Origin: Armatimonadota bacterium
GTDB lineage: Bacteria > Armatimonadota > Armatimonadia > Armatimonadales > Armatimonadaceae
Direction: 5' to 3'
Assembly (NCBI GenBank): GCA_014379275.1
Contig: JACMMA010000243.1
Location: 1 to 6,008, forward strand
Length of the DNA: 6,008 nt
The notes beneath the pieces were generated by a model. The model ran no database searches. It saw only the letters and a list, made by a program, of their open reading frames with translations, and had not been told where the DNA came from. The translations under genes were made by a program, and so were the position numbers. Below, piece after piece: positions 1 to 5,038 of the stretch (positions are counted from its first letter, which is position 1; every line of letters starts with the position of its first letter).

Positions 1-170
1 CAGATAAAGTAGTGCGTTAGGGAACTTCTTTGTTTCCGCAGGCTGAGCGCGTGCTTGGGCGGCTGACTGCTTTCCGAAACACGCTGCAAGTAGGCGGTTT
101 ATGTGATGTATTACTAAATACATCACCTCCATCCCGCTCGCTTGGCATAGTATACCCTCTTTCTCTACGA
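1..170. other. AT-richer upstream region, probably non-coding
   Basis: I see no gene ending here: all three forward frames meet stops within the first 80 bases except the frame shared with the downstream nuclease. That frame is open from a TTG at 30, which has an AGGG about 7 bases ahead, so a start at 30 is formally possible. The stretch from about 100 to 205 is T-rich and has weak coding character compared with the GC-rich gene after about 240. It holds a perfect dyad (103-126), a TTGGCA (142-147) and a TATACC (151-156). The two boxes are too close together to be one promoter. TATACC could be a -10 whose -35 would abut the dyad. I read it as a promoter/operator region. Confidence 0.4.
103..126. 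promoter_or_regulatory. Perfect 10-bp inverted repeat, candidate operator
   Basis: The left arm gtgatgtatt (103-112) and right arm aatacatcac (117-126) are exact reverse complements around the 4-base spacer acta. The symmetry and 24-bp length fit a dimeric helix-turn-helix regulator site. The dyad lies directly upstream of a TATACC box (151-156) and about 45 bases before the first ATG of the nuclease frame. No T-tract follows, so it is not an intrinsic terminator. The cognate regulator is not in the window, and operator function is inferred from position and symmetry only. Confidence 0.5.
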
Positions 171-1628
171 ATGCACCCTGTTTATTCTTTTTTTACAGGA
201 AGGCGCAATGTTCGTGGCACGAGTGTCACACTTTCTGCGTGCGTCTCCTTCACGCGATACCATAAAATCGTGCCGGAAAACGAAAATGAAGCCGCGCTCC
301 TCGGACTGCGGGATGCTCTGCGCTCTGCACGGCGGTGGCGTGAACTGCTTTCCGACACCGACCGGCAGACACTGCTTTCGGATATTGCCCGCGTCGGACT
401 TGCCGTCGCCCGGGACCTGAATAGTGGGTTGAGCGATCTGGATATCGGGGAGGGGACTGTTCCTGCCGTGCCCTGTCCCGTGGAACGACTCGCTTTTCTG
501 CGAAGTGTGGCGCCGCGGCTGCTCGCCGCCGTGACCCGCCTCGAAGCCGAACCCCCTGTCGCCCTGCGGATCGCCGAACGCGAAGTGCCACTCGAACGGG
601 CGCGGCGCGTCTCGGCCGCCGCACTCCGGGGGCTTTCGCAAAAACCACCCGCCATTTTCGGGGGCAATCGTGTCCGGGAAACCGTGTTTCTTCCGACACA
701 CGACACGCTACCCGTTCGCGGCGCCAAAACCATTATTGCCACATTCGCCCGTGACCTGGGCGCGATCTCCGCCCGCGCCCAGGACGCGCAACTGCCTGCC
801 GTTTTCGCGGAAGCGGAGCGGACTCGAGTCCAACTACAAACCGCGCTCCGACGACCGTTCTGGCGCGATTTCTCGACCTTGCCGCGGGTCCCCCCGCTCG
901 AACCCGCCCTTCGTCGGAGCGGCACGCACATTCTTTTGCACGATGTCTACCGTCGATACCGCGACGGGTTCGCGTGGGATTGGTCCCACCCGCTGTTTCG
1001 TCTTCCCGCCCGCGAAACGTGGTCCTTGTACGAGTCCTGGTGCCTGTTCGCGGTCATCGGATGCTTGCGCGGAATCGGTTTTCGTGTCGCTGACGAAGAA
1101 AACCTAGTGCGCGTGACCCCGAACGGTGTCGCGCTGAGCCTTGCCACCGATACCGCGTCGCGCGTTTCTTTGCGGCGCGGTTCGCAAAAGGTCCTGGTGA
1201 CTTACCAGAGGCGGTTCGACCGTGGCGAGCAGGGGACTGAGGGATATCACTCTCGCGCACAAACCCTGATCCCGGATATCGCGGTGGAACAGGAGGGGCG
1301 ATTACTGATTTTGGATGCGAAGTTCAAAACCTACTCCGAACGAGGTAGGAACGGCGAACCCGGCACGTATCTGACCGCGCTCGACGATATGCGGCAACTA
1401 CATTCGTACCGGGACGCCATCCGGCGTGGGGACGACAGAGCGGTTCGGTCCGCCTGGGCGCTTTATCCGGGGCGCGTCAGCGGCGCGAACCGTGCCATTA
1501 TCGCGTTCCCGGAGTCATCGCCCGCGAAACCGTTCGGAAATGGCGAATTAGGCGCGGTTCTGTTTCGACCTGGTGGACAGGGGAACGACACCCTCGCCGC
1601 ACTGATCGAGGACTGGTTACGGGGTTAG
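171..1628 (+). CDS. DUF2357/DUF524 PD-(D/E)XK nuclease, McrC-like, N-terminally short
   Basis: Related to the McrC-like nuclease subunits (DUF2357 plus PDDEXK_7/DUF524) that usually work with a McrB-like AAA+ GTPase to cut modified or foreign DNA. Numbered from ATG 171 (485 aa), visible landmarks are a helical middle region, LYESW at 286-290 with the conserved Glu 288, then the nuclease core: YHSRAQT at 359-365, Pro-Asp at 368-369, DAK at 382-384 (the D/E-x-K part), and QLHSY at 409-413, a QxxxY motif common in this superfamily. The catalytic residues are intact. The N-terminal beta-rich part usual in DUF2357 proteins seems missing. The start is uncertain: ATG 171 has no Shine-Dalgarno; TTG 30 has a possible one but would include the low-GC dyad region; an AGGAAGG (197-203) precedes an ATG at 208 in another frame. 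No McrB partner follows; one could lie left of the window. The stop overlaps the convergent LON-domain gene by 4 bp. Family call is firm, biological role inferred. Confidence 0.78.
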   Translation: MHPVYSFFTGRRNVRGTSVTLSACVSFTRYHKIVPENENEAALLGLRDALRSARRWRELLSDTDRQTLLSDIARVGLAVARDLNSGLSDLDIGEGTVPAVPCPVERLAFLRSVAPRLLAAVTRLEAEPPVALRIAEREVPLERARRVSAAALRGLSQKPPAIFGGNRVRETVFLPTHDTLPVRGAKTIIATFARDLGAISARAQDAQLPAVFAEAERTRVQLQTALRRPFWRDFSTLPRVPPLEPALRRSGTHILLHDVYRRYRDGFAWDWSHPLFRLPARETWSLYESWCLFAVIGCLRGIGFRVADEENLVRVTPNGVALSLATDTASRVSLRRGSQKVLVTYQRRFDRGEQGTEGYHSRAQTLIPDIAVEQEGRLLILDAKFKTYSERGRNGEPGTYLTALDDMRQLHSYRDAIRRGDDRAVRSAWALYPGRVSGANRAIIAFPESSPAKPFGNGELGAVLFRPGGQGNDTLAALIEDWLRG

Positions 1629-2425
1629 TTCCCGCAGACGTAGTCGCGGTAGCGGTCCGCGTGAATCTGCTCGAAGGAGCGCATTGCGTCCGTGGTGTCA
1701 TCCGCCTGCGTTTCGCCCTTGGTTTTCGAATGCTTACCGCCCCCGGCGGCGGCAGATCGGCGCAATCGGGTAATCGCACGGCGCAGGATATCGCGCTCGC
1801 TATCGAGTCGTTCCGCCGTCTCCAGCATTTCCAGAAGCGTTTGTTTGTCGCCGTTTTCGATAGGCAGAATACACGCTGTGATCAGCGAAAGAATGGCGGG
1901 GTCTTTGGGTAAATCGAACTCCACGATGCGTTGTCCCATCAGTGCGAGTTGGCGCGTCAGGAACTCTTTCAACAGGGTTTGTACTTCTTCGCGCAACTCT
2001 TCGGTGATTTCGATCGCGGCACCCACGGTGGGGCGATCCTCCAGTGTTTCCACGATCCCGGTACGGTACGACTCCACCTCGTGTTGCTCGATGAGCCGGA
2101 AACGATCTACCCCCTCGATCTCGATGTTCATTCTACCTTCGGCAAGTTGCTCGACATGCAAGATCCGGGCAGAGCACCCGACGCGGAACGTTTTCGCCCG
2201 GCTCGGATTGTTGGTCAATTGTTGTTCGGCGCGCAGAAGAACGACCCCGAACAAACGCGAACCGTCCAGGCAACGTCCGATCATCTCCTTGTATCGTTCC
2301 TCGAAGATATGGAGCGACATTTTCATGCCCGGGAAAAGCACGAGGTCGAGCGGAAACAGCGGCAGTTCACTGACACCGTGACTGCCCGGAGGGCGGGGGG
2401 GAAGCGGGTCGTCGGGAAAATCCAT
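1625..2425 (-). CDS. LON peptidase substrate-binding (LON N-terminal) domain protein
   Basis: This is a stand-alone LON substrate-binding domain with no AAA+ or Ser-Lys protease domain, so it is probably not a peptidase. In a 266-aa product (ATG at 2425), the hallmark start of the domain is at residues 20-45: ELPLFPLDLVLFPGM followed by LHIFEERYKEM. Next come the beta-rich core with FGVVLL (59-64), VGCSARI (82-88) and the GRMNIEIEGVDRFRL strand (97-111), and a helical bundle through about residue 220. The C-terminal tail (about 223-266) is low-complexity and charged. ATG 2425 lies 11 bases after the stop of the upstream small gene and has only a weak ribosome site. A GTG at 2440 is in frame and overlaps that stop (GTGA), so translational coupling is plausible. 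The gene is cotranscribed with the 95-aa gene. Cellular role unknown; stand-alone members are widespread. Confidence 0.9.
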   Translation of the reverse strand: MDFPDDPLPPRPPGSHGVSELPLFPLDLVLFPGMKMSLHIFEERYKEMIGRCLDGSRLFGVVLLRAEQQLTNNPSRAKTFRVGCSARILHVEQLAEGRMNIEIEGVDRFRLIEQHEVESYRTGIVETLEDRPTVGAAIEITEELREEVQTLLKEFLTRQLALMGQRIVEFDLPKDPAILSLITACILPIENGDKQTLLEMLETAERLDSERDILRRAITRLRRSAAAGGGKHSKTKGETQADDTTDAMRSFEQIHADRYRDYVCGN

Positions 2426-2436
2426 TGGTTCGTTGA

Positions 2437-2724
2437 TCACTGCGCCGGAAGGGTAGACGCGAAACCTTTCGCGACGCCCAGTTTCAAAAACTCCTCGCAC
2501 GATGCCGGGAGTGGGGCGGAGTCTTTCGCCGCCGCATTGTAGCGTCGCGTCGCCTCCTGCGCGAACTGGAGTGGCGTCATGCGCTTGATGACCGTGCCGA
2601 TAAGAAAACCCGCCTCCTGCGCGACGCGCTCCTGCATTTTGCTGGTCAATGCCTCCGCGGTATCGCCTTCAACCACCTCGTCTACGCGAATTTCCCCGGT
2701 CTGAAAGTGAACATGTAATCTCAT
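2437..2724 (-). CDS. Conserved-looking small protein of unknown function, 95 aa
   Basis: I do not recognise a named family. The product is soluble, with no signal peptide or membrane segment. Residues 1-18 look like a beta hairpin (MRLHVHFQTGEIRVDEV), followed by helices at about 21-38 and 50-66 (SKMQERVAQEAGF, then MTPLQFAQEATRRYN), and a C-terminal helix around SCEEFLKLGVAKG (74-87). It reads as a compact alpha/beta fold. The ATG at 2724 was chosen over a longer in-frame ATG at 2778 because a TTGACG-18-TATAAT promoter (2778-2749) lies just upstream and an AGGAG (2739-2735) sits 10 bases before the start; the longer start would fall inside the -35 box. It is first in an operon with the LON-domain gene, 11 bp upstream of that gene's ATG or overlapping its alternative GTG. 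A joint role is possible but not shown. Confidence 0.8.
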   Translation of the reverse strand: MRLHVHFQTGEIRVDEVVEGDTAEALTSKMQERVAQEAGFLIGTVIKRMTPLQFAQEATRRYNAAAKDSAPLPASCEEFLKLGVAKGFASTLPAQ

Positions 2725-2748
2725 CCTGTGATGACTCCTGCTATGCTG

Positions 2749-2778
2749 ATTATAGCCGCGTCCTTCGTACCACGTCAA
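2749..2778 (-). promoter_or_regulatory. Strong sigma70-type promoter for the small gene/LON-domain operon
   Basis: On the minus strand, TTGACG (2778-2773, 5 of 6 to consensus) is followed by an 18-base spacer and a perfect TATAAT (2754-2749). Transcription would begin near 2742, giving an untranslated leader of only about 18 bases containing AGGAG (2739-2735) before the ATG at 2724. It is the best promoter match in the window and suggests constitutive housekeeping expression. Confidence 0.75.
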
Positions 2779-2780
2779 CC

Positions 2781-2834
2781 GGATTTTGAACCGTCTAAGA
2801 CGCCAAGTCCGCTAAAACGGCAGAAGACGAAGGA
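2781..2834. repeat. Degenerate 9-bp repeat tract in the inter-operon gap
   Basis: After ggatt (2781-2785) the sequence can be read as successive 9-mers: accgtctaa, gacgccaag, tccgctaaa, acggcagaa, gacgaagga (2790-2834), with G fixed at position 4 and A-rich ends. The intact inverted repeat near 4695 shows the same style (ggatt, then accacaaag, gacacaaag), and the 19-base comparison gives 12 matches. I suggest an eroded relative of that element. The rest of the 2725-2922 gap holds the promoter and one weak hairpin (2874-2892) without a T-tract, so no clear terminator for the barrel gene is visible. Confidence 0.3.
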
Positions 2835-2922
2835 GAGACATTCGACCACTAGCGCACAAGGTGCCGAGTTCAGAAGGAAGATTTGGTTCCTTGACAGTCC
2901 GTCCTGATTGCCTTCTTCTCTA

Positions 2923-3642
2923 TTATTTGGTCGGAGATACATCCGTTCGAACGAAGGGTTTAACGGTGCGGAGCAGACGCTCGACCTTTTCCAGATCGAA
3001 CACATTTTCGGTGCGTATCCCAGACTCCAGATCGATCCAGAACGGATTATCGAACCCCAAATCTTCTATCTGCTCCAACTTCTCCTTTATATTCTCGGGT
3101 CGGATGCCACCAGCGAACCCCACGAAATCGCTGTTGACAGGTTTTTGAAAACTACCTGCTATGCCGCGACCACCGGATGCGTCATGCAAAAACACCGCAC
3201 TCCCACTGTGCTGTGAGTCCCGAGCTATTTCCACCGCTGGTATATTAAAGTCATATGCTTGTATGATTACTTGCACCTTCAAGCGATCTGCCTCGCTACG
3301 CGTCTGGTGAAAAAGGTTTTGATAACGGTCGATGTCTGCAAACAGGTTGATCTGGATACGCTTTGATCCGCGAATCACCTGCAACGCGGCTTCGAGTGGA
3401 TTGCCCTGATTTTCTGCCACATCGATTGCCCACCTGTCATTTAAATGAATAGATGTATTCACATGTAGGTCGCCGATTTTCTCCAACTGCGCGAGAGAAG
3501 GGTAGCGCGGATCAATTCCGGTCCGTGTCGCGCTTAGCATTAAGCCCCATTCGACGAAAGGATACTCCTGGGAAAGAGCCGCAAGGTCATCCAATTTGGT
3601 TTTGTCATCCGCGCCCGTACAAGTTACCGCTCTAAGGTTCAT
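2923..3642 (-). CDS. TrpF-like (beta/alpha)8-barrel protein of unknown function
   Basis: The 239-aa product reads as an aldolase-type TIM barrel resembling phosphoribosylanthranilate isomerase (TrpF) but not a canonical one. Landmarks: CTGADD at 8-13, where TrpF has its catalytic Cys motif (KxCG); FVEWGLMLS (29-37); SIHLNDRW (64-71); QINLF (97-101); HDASGGRG (153-160), where TrpF has its catalytic Asp and a GGTG-like loop; GFAGGI (175-180), matching the AGG phosphate-binding turn; and WIDLESGIR then FDLEKV (202-220), matching the DxSSGxE strand. Cys8 and Asp154 are plausible acid/base residues by analogy. It starts inside the end of the kinase gene (11-bp overlap) with an excellent GGAGGA site, so it is translationally coupled. 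Two sampled 60-base lines are 38-40% G+C against 63% for one line of the kinase gene, suggesting a different origin. Substrate unknown; I would not name it trpF. Confidence 0.75.
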   Translation of the reverse strand: MNLRAVTCTGADDKTKLDDLAALSQEYPFVEWGLMLSATRTGIDPRYPSLAQLEKIGDLHVNTSIHLNDRWAIDVAENQGNPLEAALQVIRGSKRIQINLFADIDRYQNLFHQTRSEADRLKVQVIIQAYDFNIPAVEIARDSQHSGSAVFLHDASGGRGIAGSFQKPVNSDFVGFAGGIRPENIKEKLEQIEDLGFDNPFWIDLESGIRTENVFDLEKVERLLRTVKPFVRTDVSPTK

Positions 3643-4633
3643 CTTTATCCTCCAAAGTGTTCTCAGTCGTTACCCTATACTCCTTGAGAGCACCAATTAT
3701 CGCATCGTCGATAGGGACGCCGTATCGGGTCAACGCCATCAGGATTGCGCCGATTTCGGCAGGGAAAGCGGCGTCGATGATATGGTAACGTTTCGCCGTG
3801 CTTGCAGTCAGGGTATGCCGGACGCCTCGTTTCATGTAGCCGCTGTTTACGACACTGCCGATCAGTGCCACCGAGACGGTTTCGCCCGCGAATCCGTTGC
3901 CGACGAGTCTGATGCCGACACCGAGCGCGTCGATGGCGGCGTCGCAGACGGCGCGGGCAAGTGGGACTCCGTTTAGTGCCGCCGTGCTTACCAGGGGAGC
4001 CATTTCTCCGAACAGGCGGGTGCGCTCGTTGTTGTCGGCGACGAATCCTGCCGTTCCCCGTTCGTGAAGTTCGGTGAGGTTTGCCGCGTGCCAGTAGGTT
4101 AGGATCTGTGCCACGAACGCGTCATCTTCGGGCTGAGTGCTTCCCGCGAGTATGCGGTAGACCGCGTCATAGGACAGGTGGCGTGCCGCTGAGGAGGCGT
4201 AGTGGTGGAAATCGTAGTTGCGCAAGTATCGCCCCGACTCCGTCACGCCGAAGACGATGGAGCCGGTTCCCGATATGGCGATGATTCCGGGAAGCGAACG
4301 TAACGCGCCCGCGTGCGCGACGACGGCGTCATTGACATGAAGTCGCGGGCAATTCAGTCCCGGCAGTTCCGTGAACGTGATCGCCCATTCCTGGTCACCC
4401 GGCGAATCCAGCCCCGCCATTCCCGCGACCAGCCCGGCAACATCCGCGAGCGTGTGACCGGCTTGGGACACCACGTCCCGGATCGCGCCCTGAACGTTCT
4501 CTCGCGCGTGGACCGTCTTATTCGGGCTTGCCGCGCCCGCCCGCACGGTCGCCAGCACCCGCCCCGACAGGTCCGTGACAACCGCCCGTGTGTACGTCCC
4601 GCCCCCGTCGATACCGATTACTATTTCAGCCAT
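3632..4633 (-). CDS. BadF/BadG/BcrA-type ATPase, N-acetylglucosamine-kinase-like
   Basis: This 333-aa protein has the ASKHA (sugar kinase/Hsp70/actin) fold seen in eukaryotic-type GlcNAc kinases and BadF-family ATPases, and probably phosphorylates a sugar or amino sugar in the cytoplasm. Phosphate-1 loop GIDGGGTYTRA is at 7-17; GMAGLDSPGD at 71-80; VNDA at 100-103 with Asp102 in the catalytic position; phosphate-2 loop ISGTGS at 120-125; adenosine motif ALIGSVVNSG at 256-265; and AAFPAEIGAILMAL at 288-301. After the phosphate-2 loop, where relatives carry GGWGxxxGDEGS, this protein has a different stretch with HHYASSAAR (143-151), so substrate specificity may differ. ATG 4633 is preceded only by a distant GAGG. 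It is the first gene of a two-gene operon with the barrel protein. Its last roughly 80 bases look more AT-rich, like the downstream gene. The family is clear; GlcNAc as substrate is inferred. Confidence 0.82.
   Translation of the reverse strand: MAEIVIGIDGGGTYTRAVVTDLSGRVLATVRAGAASPNKTVHARENVQGAIRDVVSQAGHTLADVAGLVAGMAGLDSPGDQEWAITFTELPGLNCPRLHVNDAVVAHAGALRSLPGIIAISGTGSIVFGVTESGRYLRNYDFHHYASSAARHLSYDAVYRILAGSTQPEDDAFVAQILTYWHAANLTELHERGTAGFVADNNERTRLFGEMAPLVSTAALNGVPLARAVCDAAIDALGVGIRLVGNGFAGETVSVALIGSVVNSGYMKRGVRHTLTASTAKRYHIIDAAFPAEIGAILMALTRYGVPIDDAIIGALKEYRVTTENTLEDKDEP
3648..3653 (-). promoter_or_regulatory. Strong Shine-Dalgarno inside the kinase gene
   Basis: GGAGGA on the minus strand lies 5 bases before the ATG at 3642 and within the last codons of the kinase gene. 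It fixes the start of the barrel protein and explains expression from an overlapping position. Confidence 0.75.
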
Positions 4634-4694
4634 AGAATTTCTGCCTCAGCCGACCCGCCGAACGAGCAGGCGACCGCGTTTAGTGTATCCGATG

Positions 4695-4815
4695 GGATTC
4701 AACCACAAAGGACACAAAGGTTTTTAAGGTTTTCGCCCCTCTCGCTAACGGGACCACCCGATTAACCCGACAAGCCCCAACCTTTAAAACCTTTGTGTCC
4801 TTTGTGGTTGAATCC
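4695..4815. repeat. Large inverted repeat, 37-bp arms, MITE/REP-like palindrome
   Basis: Arms at 4695-4731 and 4779-4815 are reverse complements at 36 of 37 positions; the only mismatch is in the T/A run. They enclose a 47-base loop. Each arm begins ggattcaaccacaaaggaca when read inward from its outer end. The 9-base phrase accacaaag/gacacaaag resembles intergenic 'caaaggac' repeats known from several environmental phyla. It sits between divergent promoters, so it is not a shared terminator, and there is no transposase frame. A non-autonomous dispersed element is my best reading. No target-site duplication is evident at the immediate edges. Confidence 0.65.
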
Positions 4816-4839
4816 GGTCCCCGTGGTCGAATCCCCGTC

Positions 4840-4869
4840 TTGGCGGTTCAAAAGCCGTCGCGGTATACT
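4840..4869 (+). promoter_or_regulatory. Candidate sigma70 promoter upstream of the ABC-F leader
   Basis: TTGGCG (4840-4845, 4 of 6) is spaced 18 bases from TATACT (4864-4869, 5 of 6). Transcription would start near 4876, only about 60 bases before an intrinsic terminator and about 165 bases before the ABC-F start. It could drive a short RNA or an attenuated ABC-F mRNA. Confidence 0.5.
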
Positions 4870-4897
4870 AGAAACACTCTCACTTTTCTTAGAAAGC

Positions 4898-4935
4898 AAC
4901 GACCGGCGTGAATCGGCACGGGTCGTTCTTTTTTT
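4898..4935 (+). terminator. Rho-independent terminator in the ABC-F leader
   Basis: AACGACC (4898-4904) pairs perfectly with GGTCGTT (4921-4927). After a GG bulge, CGTG (4907-4910) pairs with CACG (4917-4920) around a 6-base loop. One C and seven T residues (4929-4935) follow. It is oriented on the plus strand, yet no plus-strand gene ends nearby and the ABC-F gene begins 103 bases later, so it most likely terminates a short leader transcript or sRNA starting near 4876. Confidence 0.65.
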
Positions 4936-4936
4936 G

Positions 4937-4955
4937 CGGGTACTTATTGTGCCCG
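4937..4955 (+). other. Hairpin immediately after the leader terminator
   Basis: CGGGTAC (4937-4943) pairs with GTGCCCG (4949-4955), one pair being a T/G wobble, around the loop ttatt. It would form only in transcripts that read through the terminator. No T-tract follows, so it is not a second terminator. Confidence 0.4.
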
Positions 4956-5038
4956 TCTGCCGGTCGCGCCCGAGCGCCAAGCGGTTTTTTCGCTTTGACG
5001 GTTTTCGGTGACGCGGGAAAGGATAACAGGTATATCCC

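Larger units (their letters stand above)
4634..5038. other. Divergent intergenic region, 405 bp
   Basis: This gap separates the kinase operon (leftward) from the ABC-F gene (rightward). From the left it holds the kinase leader with only a weak TACACT -10-like box on the minus strand (4687-4682), the large inverted repeat (4695-4815), a plus-strand promoter (4840-4869), an intrinsic terminator (4898-4935), a hairpin (4937-4955) and the ABC-F ribosome-binding region. A TTGACG (4995-5000) near the ABC-F start has no well-spaced -10. Short open frames here have no coding character. Confidence 0.6.

Noticed and set aside
182..931. 249-codon minus-strand frame opposite the nuclease gene
   Set aside because: The product is Arg/Ser-rich in the manner of antisense frames in high-GC genes, and the plus strand has a coherent family match.
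1692..2542. Two long plus-strand frames opposite the LON-domain gene
   Set aside because: Both lack motifs and ribosome sites and mirror the minus-strand LON-domain gene, whose motifs are clear.
4823..4840. tRNA T-arm-like phrase ggtcgaatcc, and a near copy ggttgaatcc 19 bases earlier
   Set aside because: No acceptor stem, anticodon arm or CCA end can be built around either one. The first copy is simply the edge of the inverted repeat, so neither a tRNA nor an att site is supported.
4979..4995. Small hairpin aagcg-gtttttt-cgctt before the ABC-F gene
   Set aside because: It has only five pairs, with the T run in the loop rather than after the stem, so it is not a terminator.
4995..5027. TTGACG with GATAAC as a second ABC-F promoter
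   Set aside because: The spacing is 21 bases, and boxes at 17-18 bases are poor; transcription would begin almost at the start codon.
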